Positions 51,206 through 61,449 are shown, counted from the stretch's first letter. The stretch: 64,000 nt of DNA from Pontibacterium sp964228735 (GCF_964228735.1 NZ_CAXRBQ010000007.1:9196-73195), one strand, 5' to 3'. Numbers and translations are program-made. Notes: a model not told the origin generated them from the sequence alone.

Positions 51206-51772
51206 TCAGGCGTGTCCGGTGTCTGCTGTCAGAAGATCGAGGTTAATGCCCAGCAGCGCAGCGGCTGCGTTCAGGCGCTCCTCGATCAGAGTGCGGAACA
51301 TTATATCTGAATTCGCCGGACAGCTTAACCAGGCGTTGTCGCTGATCTCCTGCTCCAGCTGTCCGCCACCCCAACCAGCATACCCCAGGGCAACGATGCA
51401 TTCGTCCGGACCTTTGCCTTCAGCGATGTCCTCCAGTATATCGATGGAGGTGGTCAGGCAGGCGACTGAGTCGATATCGCAGGTGGTGTTCCAGCGCCCG
51501 GAGTGAGCCGGGTGCAAAATGAAGCCACGTTCGGTTTGGACCGGGCCACCGAAGAAGACCGGCTCCTGACAAACGGTTTTGGTGCAGGGCATCTCCAGAT
51601 GGCTGAACAGTTCCTGCAGATCCATCGGGATGGCGCGGTTGATAATCAGGCCCATGGAACCGGATTCGCTGTGTTCACACAGGTAGATAAGTGACTGCGC
51701 AAAATAGCGGTCCTGCATATGGGGCATGGAGATCAGAAAGTGCCCGCGAAGGTTGGCGGTGGTCTGTGACAT
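51206..51772 (-). CDS. YqgE/AlgH family protein
   Basis: 188 residues (AlgH of Pseudomonas is 189). LRGHFLISMPHMQDRYFAQS is the family N-terminus; MGLIINRAIPMDLQELFSHL and VFFGGPVQTERGFILHPA follow, and ALGYAGWGGGQLEQEISDNA is the strongest motif. It is a small cytoplasmic protein of unclear function, almost always upstream of ruvX as here. In Pseudomonas it was linked to alginate and global regulation. Confidence 0.94.
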   Translation of the reverse strand: MSQTTANLRGHFLISMPHMQDRYFAQSLIYLCEHSESGSMGLIINRAIPMDLQELFSHLEMPCTKTVCQEPVFFGGPVQTERGFILHPAHSGRWNTTCDIDSVACLTTSIDILEDIAEGKGPDECIVALGYAGWGGGQLEQEISDNAWLSCPANSDIMFRTLIEERLNAAAALLGINLDLLTADTGHA

Positions 51773-51808
51773 TGCTACTCCCGCGATTCAGGTTATTTTG
51801 CGCTGGTT

Positions 51809-52720
<912 letters not shown>

Positions 52721-52731
52721 CCATCAGAACC

Positions 52732-53685
52732 TTAGTTGGTGGTGAGCTTGCGCTCAATTGCATCCATCAGGCGCATGCCGATATCCAGGTTGAACTGGTT
52801 GTCCAGCTCGCGGATGCAGGTTGGGCTGGTCACGTTGATCTCGGTGAGGTAGTCACCGATCACATCCAGGCCGACAAACAGCAGGCCACGTTCCTTCAGC
52901 ACCGGTGTTACCTGGTCGCAGATCCAACGGTCGCGTTCGCTCAGGGGGCGGCCTTCGCCGGTACCGCCGGCTGCCAGGTTACCGCGGGTTTCGCCGGCCA
53001 TCGGGATGCGTGCCAGGGCGTAAGGAACCGGTTCGCCATCCACAATCAGGATGCGTTTGTCGCCATCCTTGATCTCAGGAATGTATTTCTGCGCCATGAT
53101 GGTTTCGGTACCGTATTTGGTCAGGGTCTCGATAATCACGCCCAGGTTGGTGCCGTCTTCGCGAATATGGAAGATCTGGGAACCGCCCATGCCATCCAGC
53201 GGCTTAAAGATCACGTCACCGTGCTCGGCGTGGAACGCCCGCAACAGGTCTTCGCGACGGGACACCAGTACCGGCGGGCAGCACTGTGGGAATTCGGTGG
53301 CAAACAATTTTTCGTTGTGATCACGCAGCGCCTGCGGTTTGTTGACGATCAGTGTGCCTTCTTTCTCTGCCATCTCCAGCAGATGGGTGCTGTAGATAAA
53401 TTCGTTGTTGAACGGTGGGTCCTTGCGCATCAGGACTACGTTCAGGTCGGACAGGTTACGCTCCTGGTATTCACCGCGGTAGTACCAGTCTTCCGGGTCC
53501 ATCTTTACGCTGAGCGGGGCCATCATCGCTTTGGCTTTGCCATCACGGGAGAACAGGTCCTGCTGCTCCATGTACCAGAGTTCCCAGCCTTTCTGCTGTG
53601 CTGCCCAGAGCATGGCCAGAGAGCTGTCTTTCTTGAAGGTGATGTCCTCAATCGGGTCCATCACGATGCCGATCTTGATCGTCAT
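52732..53685 (-). CDS. gshB: Glutathione synthetase
   Basis: 317 residues (E. coli 316). KIGIVMDPIEDITFKKDSSL is the family N-terminus, GDVIFKPLDGMGGSQIFHIR the ATP-grasp glycine loop, and FVGLDVIGDYLTEINVTSPT the Mg-binding block. It joins gamma-glutamylcysteine and glycine. It lies between rsmE and the tonB-like gene, whose start is 11 bases downstream of its stop. Confidence 0.97.
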   Translation of the reverse strand: MTIKIGIVMDPIEDITFKKDSSLAMLWAAQQKGWELWYMEQQDLFSRDGKAKAMMAPLSVKMDPEDWYYRGEYQERNLSDLNVVLMRKDPPFNNEFIYSTHLLEMAEKEGTLIVNKPQALRDHNEKLFATEFPQCCPPVLVSRREDLLRAFHAEHGDVIFKPLDGMGGSQIFHIREDGTNLGVIIETLTKYGTETIMAQKYIPEIKDGDKRILIVDGEPVPYALARIPMAGETRGNLAAGGTGEGRPLSERDRWICDQVTPVLKERGLLFVGLDVIGDYLTEINVTSPTCIRELDNQFNLDIGMRLMDAIERKLTTN

Positions 53686-53825
53686 AAAAGCTGTAAACCT
53701 CTATCGGTTGTGAGTCAGCGCCGCTGTGGGTGCGTCTCTGTCCGTAATTTGGGGTGGCTGAAATCTGCTGTGCCCGTTCTCTTTAATGCGGGCGTTGCGG
53801 CGCAATTCAAGCTATCGGGGGCAGA

Positions 53826-54554
53826 TTATCGCCAGTCGCCCCAAAGATGTTGTAACAGGGCGAGGGCGGCCACCGGTGCGGTTTCGGTGCGCATTACCCG
53901 GGGCCCGAAAGCAACAGGCTGGAAGCCGTGGTCCCGCGCCATCTCCACCTCCCGCTCGGTCAGTCCGCCTTCAGGACCGATCAGCAGAGCGACGGATTGG
54001 GGAGGGGTGAAATCGCCGAGTGGGGTAGCGGTGTGGTGGTGCAATACCAGCTTCAGTTCCGCATCTTCCTGTTCAATCCACTGCTCCAGCGTTTGTGGTG
54101 CGTTGATGGTTGGGACCGCGCAGCGGCCACTTTGTTCACAGGCGCTGATCGCAACCTGCTGCCAGTGACGGATACGTTTATCCTGGCGCTCGTTGTTGAG
54201 TTTCACCTCACAGCGTTCGGAGAACAGCGGAAACATCTGCTGCATCCCCATCTCCGTTGCTTTCTGTACAGCGTAGTCCATCCGCTCGCCCCGGGAGAGG
54301 CTTTGGCCGATACGGATCTGCAAGGGAGATTCAACAGCAGGCTGGCTAACCTCCAGAATGCGTACGCTGGCGCGGCGCTTTTCTACGGTTTCCAGCTGGG
54401 CGTGATATTCGTTGCCGTCACCGTTAAACAGGATGATCGGGTCGCCTACCCGCATACGCAGGGCGCGGCAGACGTGCTGCACAACTGCGTCGCTCAGGTC
54501 AACAGTTTGCTCAGCAGCCAGGGGCTGGTCATCGTAAAAGCGGGGGATACGCAT
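53826..54554 (-). CDS. rsmE: 16S rRNA m3U1498 methyltransferase
   Basis: 242 residues (E. coli 243). A PUA-like N-domain (MRIPRFYDDQPLAAEQTVDL, HVCRALRMRVGDPIILFNGD) is followed by a SPOUT knot with LLIGPEGGLTEREVEMARDH and GPRVMRTETAPVAALALLQH, the SAM-binding motifs. It methylates U1498 in the decoding region of the ribosome. It precedes gshB as in other gammaproteobacteria, with a 140-base gap in which I see no gene. Confidence 0.96.
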   Translation of the reverse strand: MRIPRFYDDQPLAAEQTVDLSDAVVQHVCRALRMRVGDPIILFNGDGNEYHAQLETVEKRRASVRILEVSQPAVESPLQIRIGQSLSRGERMDYAVQKATEMGMQQMFPLFSERCEVKLNNERQDKRIRHWQQVAISACEQSGRCAVPTINAPQTLEQWIEQEDAELKLVLHHHTATPLGDFTPPQSVALLIGPEGGLTEREVEMARDHGFQPVAFGPRVMRTETAPVAALALLQHLWGDWR

Positions 54555-54603
54555 GGGATCTCTCGAAGGTCAGCGGGAACGTCTAAGGCACTGTTAACAG
54601 TGC

Positions 54604-56727
54604 TTAGTCTACTTCAATCACCAGATCCTGCTCCAGCAGCTCTTCAAATGCATCAACTTTGAGAGGGCGGCTGAGGAAGAATCCTTGCACCGTGTCACAG
54701 CCCTGCTGGCGCAGGATTGTAAGCTGCTCCTGGGTTTCGACACCCTCGGCAATCACGCTTAGGTTGAGGCCCTGGGCCATCAGGATGATCGCTTCAACGA
54801 TCTTCAGGTCCTGCGCGCAGTTATCTAAGTCATCGATAAAGGAGCGGTCGATCTTCACATTGTCGATCGCCAGGTTCTTGATGCGGCTCAGCGAGGAGTA
54901 ACCGGTACCAAAGTCATCGATGGAGATGCTGACGCCGGTGGCGCGGATGCTGTTGAGCTGATCGCTGATACGGTCCAGGTCGTCGATCAGCACGCCCTCG
55001 GTCAGTTCAAGTTCCAGATGATCGAGTGAGACATTGTACTTGCTGTAAATGCCGGTCAGGGTGTCGATAAAGTCCGGGCGCATGAAGCTGATACCCGACA
55101 GGTTAACCGCAATACGTGGTGGCGTGAGCTGACGGTCCTGCCAGTTGCGGATCTGCTTGGCGACAGCTTCCAGTACCCAGGCATCCAGCCGGGAGATCAG
55201 GCCGCTTTGCTCAGCCAGCGGGATGAACTGGGCCGGAGAGATAAAGCCTTTTTCCGGGTGTTCCCAACGGATTAATACCTCGGCGGAGATCAGGGTGTTG
55301 TCCTTCAGATCAAACAGCGGCTGGAACACCAGGTAGAACTGATCCTGCTCCAGGGCTTTTTGCATCTCCTGCCACAGTTCGATGCTGTGATCGGTTTCGT
55401 TCAGGGCGCGTGGGTCGTAGAACATCAGATCGCGCTCCTGGCGTTTGGCCAGGGATACGGTGGATTCGGCACGGCCGATCAGCTGGAAGTCATAACCGCC
55501 GTCATCTGGGAAAACGCTGATGCCAAGGCGGCCAGAGAGCTGGATATGGTGTGATTCCAGTGGAATTGGCTGGGCGATGGTCTCCAGCAGCTGGCGACAA
55601 TTACTTTCCAGGGATTCGCGGTTTTCCACGTTGGGCAGCAGCAGGCCAAAGGTATCTTCCGACAGGCGTGCCAAAATATCGTCTGCATGTAGCTGATCGT
55701 GGATACGGGCGGCCAGGGTAATCAGCACCTCGTCGCGCTTATCGCTGCCCTTTTCGATGGTGATTTCGTGCAGCAGATCGAGCCGGATAACCACGACTGC
55801 GAGTTGTTTGTGGTCGCGGTCGTGGCGGGTGATTTCTTTATTAATCGCTTCACCCAGCGCTTGGCGGTTATGCAGGCGTGTGACCGGGTCATAGGTCTCC
55901 AGAAACACAACCTGCTCCTGAATCTGGCGCAGACGGTGGTTTTCCATCAGATGATCGCGGAACACTTGTACGGCGCAGGCGATATCACCTACCTCGTCCC
56001 GACGGGTGGTATCGATCAGCTCAACGTCCAGCTCACCCTGTGCCAGCGTGTTCATCTGGTGCGCCAAACGCCCCACCGGCTTGGAGATATTGCGGGCGAT
56101 GTAATAGGTGCCAATTAATGCGGCAAACAGTACTGCCAGGGTAATACCCAGATAGGTGTATGCGCGGGCCTGGAAAATTGCTTCCAGATCATCCAGATAC
56201 ACGCCGGAGCCTAATACCAGTTCGGTACCCGGCACCCGTTCGGCATAACCCAGTTTCGGTACCGCGGGGCCTCCTTCAGGTTTTGGCCAGCGGAACTGCC
56301 AGAAAATGGCGTCGTGGGCTTTTACCCCTTCGATCATATCGCGGGTGATGTAAACGCCGTCTTCATCCTGCATATCCATTTTGTTGGTGCCGCGCAGTTC
56401 GGGCATCAGCGGATGGGCGATGTTGTAACCGTCCAGGTTATACAGGTAGAGGTATTCACTGCCGGAGAAACGGGTGGCATTAATCAATTCCTGCAGCTGA
56501 CGATCGTATTGCTGCTGGCTGATGGTGCCTTTGTTGAGATGGGCGGTCAGCGCCTGAATCTGGCTGAGCCCGGCCTGGACGACACTCTGGATGCGCGCCT
56601 TGCGGCCTTCCAGGATATCGGATTTGTTGAAACTCAGGGCAAGGCTGGCTGTGATCAGCGTCCCGCAGACCAATATGAGCACCAGCAGAAAGAGTTTGCG
56701 GTGAATCTTGATATCGCTAAGACGCAT
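54604..56727 (-). CDS. Cache-HAMP-GGDEF-EAL cyclic di-GMP signalling protein, likely phosphodiesterase
   Basis: 707 residues. Membrane helices at about 12-31 and 193-214 flank a periplasmic single cache domain (SEYLYLYNLDGYNIAHPLMP ... AERVPGTELVLGSGVYLDDL). A HAMP domain (about 215-265) follows. The GGDEF domain (about 280-440) is degenerate: the signature site reads SEDTF instead of GGDEF. The EAL domain (about 455-700) keeps Glu483 in AEVLIRWEHP, plus IDDFGTGYSSLSRIKN and AEGVETQEQL. The intact EAL and lost GGDEF suggest c-di-GMP hydrolysis controlled by a periplasmic ligand. It lies between rsmE and metK and reads as a single gene. Confidence 0.92.
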   Translation of the reverse strand: MRLSDIKIHRKLFLLVLILVCGTLITASLALSFNKSDILEGRKARIQSVVQAGLSQIQALTAHLNKGTISQQQYDRQLQELINATRFSGSEYLYLYNLDGYNIAHPLMPELRGTNKMDMQDEDGVYITRDMIEGVKAHDAIFWQFRWPKPEGGPAVPKLGYAERVPGTELVLGSGVYLDDLEAIFQARAYTYLGITLAVLFAALIGTYYIARNISKPVGRLAHQMNTLAQGELDVELIDTTRRDEVGDIACAVQVFRDHLMENHRLRQIQEQVVFLETYDPVTRLHNRQALGEAINKEITRHDRDHKQLAVVVIRLDLLHEITIEKGSDKRDEVLITLAARIHDQLHADDILARLSEDTFGLLLPNVENRESLESNCRQLLETIAQPIPLESHHIQLSGRLGISVFPDDGGYDFQLIGRAESTVSLAKRQERDLMFYDPRALNETDHSIELWQEMQKALEQDQFYLVFQPLFDLKDNTLISAEVLIRWEHPEKGFISPAQFIPLAEQSGLISRLDAWVLEAVAKQIRNWQDRQLTPPRIAVNLSGISFMRPDFIDTLTGIYSKYNVSLDHLELELTEGVLIDDLDRISDQLNSIRATGVSISIDDFGTGYSSLSRIKNLAIDNVKIDRSFIDDLDNCAQDLKIVEAIILMAQGLNLSVIAEGVETQEQLTILRQQGCDTVQGFFLSRPLKVDAFEELLEQDLVIEVD

Positions 56728-56806
56728 AGCCAGCCAGAGTTGAATAAGTTTTATTGATTTCTATAGGTTAGCGTTCTAAGTGTCAAATTCTTAAGGAAAT
56801 TTGACC

Positions 56807-56836
56807 AAAAAAAAGCACCCGAAGGTGCTTTTTTTG
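56807..56836 (-). terminator. Intrinsic terminator of metK
   Basis: AAAAAAAAGCACC-CGAA-GGTGCTTTTTTT has a perfect stem with a CGAA tetraloop, 11 bases after the metK stop. It is symmetrical and could act in both directions. Confidence 0.87.
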
Positions 56837-56846
56837 TGTGCCTGAT

Positions 56847-58037
56847 TTACAGGCCGGCCGCCGCGCGCAGGGTGTCAGCTTTGTCGGTGCGTTCCCAGGT
56901 GAATGCGGTGAAAGTATCGTCACCGACAGTCATTTCGTATGGGTCGCGACCGAAGTGGCCGTAGGCTGCAGTTGCTTTGTACATTGGGTGCAGCAGGTCC
57001 AGCATCTTGGTGATCGCGTATGGGCGCAGATCGAAGTGCTCGCGCACCAGTTCGATGATCTTGTCATCGGAGATCTTGCCAGTACCAAAGGTGTTGATGG
57101 ACACGGAGGTCGGCTGTGCTACACCAATTGCGTAGGACACCTGGATCTCGCAACGATCTGCCAGGCCCGCTGCAACGATGTTCTTCGCTACGTAACGACC
57201 AGCGTATGCTGCGGAACGGTCAACCTTGGATGGATCCTTACCGGAGAATGCACCGCCACCGTGACGTGCCATGCCACCGTAGGTATCTACGATGATCTTA
57301 CGGCCGGTCAGACCACAGTCGCCCACAGGACCACCGATTACGAAATTACCGGTTGGGTTGATGTGGAACTGGGTGTCTTTGGAGATCCACTCAGCTGGCA
57401 GGGTGTGCTTGATGATCAGTTCCATTACCGCTTCGCGCAGGTCGCTAAGCTTCACATCCGGATCGTGCTGGGTGGACAGTACAACCGCGTCGATACCCAC
57501 TGGCTTGCCGTTTTCGTAACGGAAGGACAGCTGGGATTTCGCATCCGGACGCAGCCAAGGCAGCAGGCCAGATTTACGTGCTTCTGCCTGACGCTCCACC
57601 AGGCGGTGGGAGTAGCAGATCGGTGCTGGCATCAGAACGTCGGTTTCGTTGGATGCGTAGCCGAACATCAGGCCCTGGTCGCCCGCGCCCTGATCTTCAG
57701 GCTTGGAGCGGTCAACACCTTGTGCGATGTCTACAGACTGTTTACCGATGATGTTGATTACACCACAGGTTTCGCCGTCGTAACCGACATCGGAGGAGTT
57801 ATAACCGATCTCGCAGATCACGTTACGGGTCAGTTCTTCCAGGTCGATCCAGGCAGAGGTGCTGATCTCACCAGAGATGATCGCAACACCGGTTTTTACC
57901 ATGGTTTCACAAGCTACGCGTGCGTACTTATCTTCAGCGATAATCGCATCCAGCACAGCATCGGAGATCTGATCCGCAATCTTATCCGGGTGACCTTCGG
58001 ACACGGATTCGGAAGTGAACAAGCCGTATTCGCTCAT
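56847..58037 (-). CDS. metK: S-adenosylmethionine synthetase
   Basis: 396 residues. LFTSESVSEGHPDKIADQIS is the N-terminal methionine/ATP site, GAGDQGLMFGYASNETDVLM the central hexapeptide region, and GGGAFSGKDPSKVDRSAAYA the glycine-rich P-loop-like motif. It makes AdoMet from ATP and methionine. It is divergent from tkt over 303 bases. The sequence runs collinear with the enteric enzyme with no missing motif. Confidence 0.97.
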   Translation of the reverse strand: MSEYGLFTSESVSEGHPDKIADQISDAVLDAIIAEDKYARVACETMVKTGVAIISGEISTSAWIDLEELTRNVICEIGYNSSDVGYDGETCGVINIIGKQSVDIAQGVDRSKPEDQGAGDQGLMFGYASNETDVLMPAPICYSHRLVERQAEARKSGLLPWLRPDAKSQLSFRYENGKPVGIDAVVLSTQHDPDVKLSDLREAVMELIIKHTLPAEWISKDTQFHINPTGNFVIGGPVGDCGLTGRKIIVDTYGGMARHGGGAFSGKDPSKVDRSAAYAGRYVAKNIVAAGLADRCEIQVSYAIGVAQPTSVSINTFGTGKISDDKIIELVREHFDLRPYAITKMLDLLHPMYKATAAYGHFGRDPYEMTVGDDTFTAFTWERTDKADTLRAAAGL

Positions 58038-58340
58038 TTCAGCTAAGTATCCTCATCAATTAAGGGTAAACCTGAGTCGCAGATTCCCGCTTTATGGCTG
58101 GGGGCAGACTCGTTTGAAAGGTAATTTGCGCGATATTCTATCTGTCTGTTGGCAAATTTGCATGATTAGGGTTCGGCTTTTTCATGAAATTTTCATATTT
58201 TCATATGAAATTGCCTCATTTTTTCGGAAAACAGTGATTTCCTATTTGAAGCAAAATTCTATCTGCGAGAAAATTACGCCTTATTTTTTGGGTCCTATCC
58301 TTTCGTAATTTAATGGGTTCAACCCCCAGGAGCAGATTGA
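58038..58340. other. Divergent intergenic region between metK and tkt
   Basis: 303 bases without a supported gene, strongly A/T-rich from about 58130. I find no MetJ-like AGACGTCT repeat and no SAM or SAH riboswitch pattern that I could recognise. TTTCAT repeats listed separately lie in the centre. AGGAG at about 58329 serves tkt. Confidence 0.6.
58180..58210. repeat. TTTCAT palindrome cluster in metK-tkt promoter region
   Basis: TTTCATGAAA at 58180-58189 and TTTCATATGAAA at 58199-58210 are both perfect palindromes, and a third TTTCAT lies between them. It may bind a dimeric regulator, or reflect A/T-rich promoter DNA. Confidence 0.5.
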
Positions 58341-60335
58341 ATGTCCTCTCGCAGAGAACTGGCCAACGCGATTCGCGCGTTGAGCATGGACGCGGTTCAG
58401 AAAGCTAAATCCGGTCACCCGGGTGCACCAATGGGTATGGCGGATATCGCCGAGGTGCTGTGGAACGATTTTCTGAAGCACAACCCGACCAACCCAATGT
58501 GGTTTGATCGCGACCGTTTCGTGCTGTCTAACGGCCATGGTTCCATGCTGATTTACTCTCTGTTGCACCTGAGTGGCTACGACGTTTCTATCGACGATCT
58601 GAAAAGCTTCCGTCAGCTGCACTCCAAAACAGCGGGTCACCCTGAATACGGCTACTGCCCGGGTGTAGAAACCACCACCGGTCCACTGGGTCAGGGCATC
58701 ACCAATGCCGTGGGTATGGCTGCGGCAGAAAAGATCCTGGCGGCGCAGTTCAACCGCGATGGCCACGACATCGTTGACCATAACACCTACGTGTTCCTGG
58801 GCGACGGCTGCATGATGGAGGGGATCTCCCACGAAGCATGCTCCCTGGCCGGTACCCTGGGTCTGGGCAAACTGATCGCGTTCTGGGATGACAACGGCAT
58901 CTCCATCGACGGTGAAGTTGAAGGCTGGTACACCGACGACAACGTGAAGCGTTTCGAATCTTACGGCTGGCAGGTAATCCCTAGCGTAGACGGTCACGAT
59001 CCTGACCAGATTCGCGCGGCGATCGAGCAGGCGAAAGCGAACACAGATCAGCCTACCCTGATCTGCTGCAAAACCATCATCGGTTTTGGTTCCCCTAATA
59101 AAGAAGGTAAAGAAGACTGCCACGGCGCACCACTGGGTGACGACGAGATTGCACTGACCCGCGAGCGTCTGGGTTGGGCACACGGTCCGTTTGAAGTACC
59201 GGAAGAGATCTACGCGGACTGGAACGCTGCAGAAGCAGGTTCCCACGCAGAAAACGAGTGGAACGAGCGTCTGTCCGCATACCGCGAAGCATACCCTGAA
59301 CTGGCAGAAGAGCTGCTGCGTCGTATCAGCGGCGAGCTGCCGGCTGACTTCTCCGAACAGGCTGAAGCGTACATCGCTGAAGTTGCCGAGAAAGGCGAAA
59401 CTATTGCATCCCGTAAAGCATCTCAGAATGCACTGAACGCATACGGTCCTCTGCTGCCTGAACTGCTGGGTGGTTCTGCTGACCTGGCGGGTTCCAACCT
59501 GACTCTGTGGTCCGGTGCCAAAGGTGTGAGCGCTGACGACGCGTCCGGCAACTACCTGTTCTACGGCGTACGTGAATTCGGTATGAGCGCGATGATGAAC
59601 GGTATTGCTCTGCACGGTGGTTTCGTACCGTACGGCGCAACCTTCCTGGTATTCATGGAATACGCGCGTAATGCCCTGCGTATGGCTGCACTGATGAAGC
59701 AGCGTGCAATCCACGTTTACACCCACGATTCCATCGGCCTGGGTGAAGACGGCCCGACTCACCAGCCAATCGAGCAGGTGGCAAACATGCGCCACACGCC
59801 GAACCTGAGCTGCTGGCGTCCATGTGACGCGGTTGAGTCCGCGGTAGCATGGAAGTCTGCTCTGGAGCGTAACGACGGCCCGACTGCACTGGTATTCTCC
59901 CGTCAGGGTCTGCCACACCAGGCGCGTACCGCTGAGCAGATCGCCAACATCAAGCGTGGTGGTTACATCCTGCGTGACACCGACGGTCAGCCAGATGCGA
60001 TCCTGATCGCAACCGGTTCCGAAGTGTCTCTGGCAATGGATGCGGCTGAAGCGCTGGCAGCGGAAGGCAAGCAGGTGCGTGTTGTTTCCATGCCGGAAAC
60101 CCGTCTGTTTGACCAGCAGGATGCGGCATACCGTGAAGCAGTACTGCCATCTGCAGTGACTGCACGTGTAGCGGTTGAAGCCCTGCAGGCTGACTTCTGG
60201 TACAAGTACGTTGGCCTGAACGGCAAGATCGTGGGCATGACCACCTTCGGTGAGTCTGCACCAGCGGGCGACCTGTTCAAGCACTTCGGTTTCACCACCG
60301 AAAACGTAGCAGAGACTGTTAAATCTCTGCTCTGA
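58341..60335 (+). CDS. tkt: Transketolase
   Basis: 664 residues (E. coli TktA 663). ANAIRALSMDAVQKAKSGHP holds the N-terminal His. The thiamine diphosphate motif is FLGDGCMMEGISHEACSLAG ... DDNGISIDG, and YGVREFGMSAMMNGIALHGG contains the catalytic Glu. It moves two-carbon units between sugar phosphates in the pentose phosphate pathway. It supplies erythrose 4-phosphate, the substrate of the epd product encoded next. AGGAG lies eight bases before the ATG. Confidence 0.97.
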   Translation: MSSRRELANAIRALSMDAVQKAKSGHPGAPMGMADIAEVLWNDFLKHNPTNPMWFDRDRFVLSNGHGSMLIYSLLHLSGYDVSIDDLKSFRQLHSKTAGHPEYGYCPGVETTTGPLGQGITNAVGMAAAEKILAAQFNRDGHDIVDHNTYVFLGDGCMMEGISHEACSLAGTLGLGKLIAFWDDNGISIDGEVEGWYTDDNVKRFESYGWQVIPSVDGHDPDQIRAAIEQAKANTDQPTLICCKTIIGFGSPNKEGKEDCHGAPLGDDEIALTRERLGWAHGPFEVPEEIYADWNAAEAGSHAENEWNERLSAYREAYPELAEELLRRISGELPADFSEQAEAYIAEVAEKGETIASRKASQNALNAYGPLLPELLGGSADLAGSNLTLWSGAKGVSADDASGNYLFYGVREFGMSAMMNGIALHGGFVPYGATFLVFMEYARNALRMAALMKQRAIHVYTHDSIGLGEDGPTHQPIEQVANMRHTPNLSCWRPCDAVESAVAWKSALERNDGPTALVFSRQGLPHQARTAEQIANIKRGGYILRDTDGQPDAILIATGSEVSLAMDAAEALAAEGKQVRVVSMPETRLFDQQDAAYREAVLPSAVTARVAVEALQADFWYKYVGLNGKIVGMTTFGESAPAGDLFKHFGFTTENVAETVKSLL

Positions 60336-60345
60336 TCCGTAAAAA

Positions 60346-60380
60346 AGGGGCAGCTTTTTTAAGCTGCCCCTGTTGTTTTG
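60346..60380 (+). terminator. Terminator between tkt and epd
   Basis: AGGGGCAGCTT and AAGCTGCCCCT pair perfectly over 11 bp with a TTTT loop, followed by GTTGTTTTG. It ends about ten bases before the epd start, so epd may need readthrough or its own promoter. Confidence 0.75.
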
Positions 60381-60390
60381 AGCCCTGTTG

Positions 60391-61410
60391 ATGACCTACC
60401 GCGTCGCTATCAACGGTTACGGCCGTATCGGCCAGTGTGTTCTGCGCGCCATCTACGAGAACGGCTACCGCGATACCCTGGAAGTTGTGGCGATCAATGA
60501 ACTCTCAGACATTGATACCGTAACCTATCTGACCCGCTACGATACCACCCACGGACGTTTCCCGGTGGCGGTTGACCATAACGGTACCCACCTGCAGGTC
60601 AACGGCGACCAGATTCTGGTTCTGAACGAAGCCGATCCTGCCAAGCTGCCTTGGGATGACCTCGGCATCGATCTGGTCCTTGAGTGCTCCGGTTCCTTTA
60701 AAGACCGTGCCACGGCCGAGATCCATCTACAGGCAGGTGCCAAGCGCCTGTTGTTCTCCCAGCCCGCTACAGACGAGGTGGATTCCACCATAGTGTATGG
60801 CCTGAACGAGAAGCTGTTGCAGGCAGACCATACAGTTGTATCGGCAGCGTCCTGTACCACCAACTGTGTGGTCCCGGTGCTGTACTTGCTGGATAAGGCC
60901 TTTGGTATCGAGAACGGTGTGACCACCACTATCCACTCGGCGATGAACGACCAGCCGGTGATCGACAGTTATCACCAGACCGATCTGCGCCTGACGCGCA
61001 GTGCGTTGCACTCCATTATCCCGGTGGATACCGGACTGAATCGCGGAATCGACCGCTTGTTGCCACATCTGGCGGAGCGCTTCGAGTGTTTGCACCTGCG
61101 AGTGCCCACGATCAATGTCTCGGCGATGGATCTGTCGCTGAACCTGAAGCGACCGGCGGCGCGCGATCAGATCAACGCGATCTTCAAGTTGGCGGCGCAT
61201 GGCGAGCTAAACGGACTTTTGGGCTATACCGATGAGCCGCACGCATCGGTAGACTTTAACCGCGATCCGCGTTCCGGCATCGTCGATGGTACCCAGACCC
61301 GGGTTTCCGGCGGTACGCTGGTAAAAATGCTGTGCTGGTTTGATAACGAATGGGGCTTTGCCAACCGTATGCTGGATGTGGGCCAGCACTGGTTGCAGCT
61401 TAAAAGCTAA
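60391..61410 (+). CDS. epd: Erythrose-4-phosphate dehydrogenase
   Basis: 339 residues, like E. coli Epd. RVAINGYGRIGQCVLRAIYE is the NAD-binding start and SAASCTTNCVVPVLYLLDKA holds catalytic Cys155. The spellings TTIHSAMNDQPVIDSYHQTD and DFNRDPRSGIVDGTQTRVSG favour Epd over glyceraldehyde 3-phosphate dehydrogenase. It oxidises erythrose 4-phosphate to 4-phosphoerythronate, the first step of the DXP-dependent pyridoxal phosphate pathway. The start is weakly marked; a TTG one codon upstream is possible. pgk follows after 39 bases. Confidence 0.93.
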   Translation: MTYRVAINGYGRIGQCVLRAIYENGYRDTLEVVAINELSDIDTVTYLTRYDTTHGRFPVAVDHNGTHLQVNGDQILVLNEADPAKLPWDDLGIDLVLECSGSFKDRATAEIHLQAGAKRLLFSQPATDEVDSTIVYGLNEKLLQADHTVVSAASCTTNCVVPVLYLLDKAFGIENGVTTTIHSAMNDQPVIDSYHQTDLRLTRSALHSIIPVDTGLNRGIDRLLPHLAERFECLHLRVPTINVSAMDLSLNLKRPAARDQINAIFKLAAHGELNGLLGYTDEPHASVDFNRDPRSGIVDGTQTRVSGGTLVKMLCWFDNEWGFANRMLDVGQHWLQLKS

Positions 61411-61449
61411 TTTCAATTACTTTTATTTAGAAAGAGTTAGGACACGTCA

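Noticed and set aside
56838..58046. 402-codon open frame antisense to metK
   Set aside because: Shadow of metK; no domain seen.
58038..58340. SAM or SAH riboswitch before metK
   Set aside because: I could not find a matching stem set or terminator/anti-terminator pair. A covariance-model search would settle it.
58281..60284. 667-codon open frame antisense to tkt
   Set aside because: It mirrors the transketolase gene, whose conserved motifs are all in the sense frame. Its product is Cys/His/Arg/Val-rich without any family motif; it results from codon bias.
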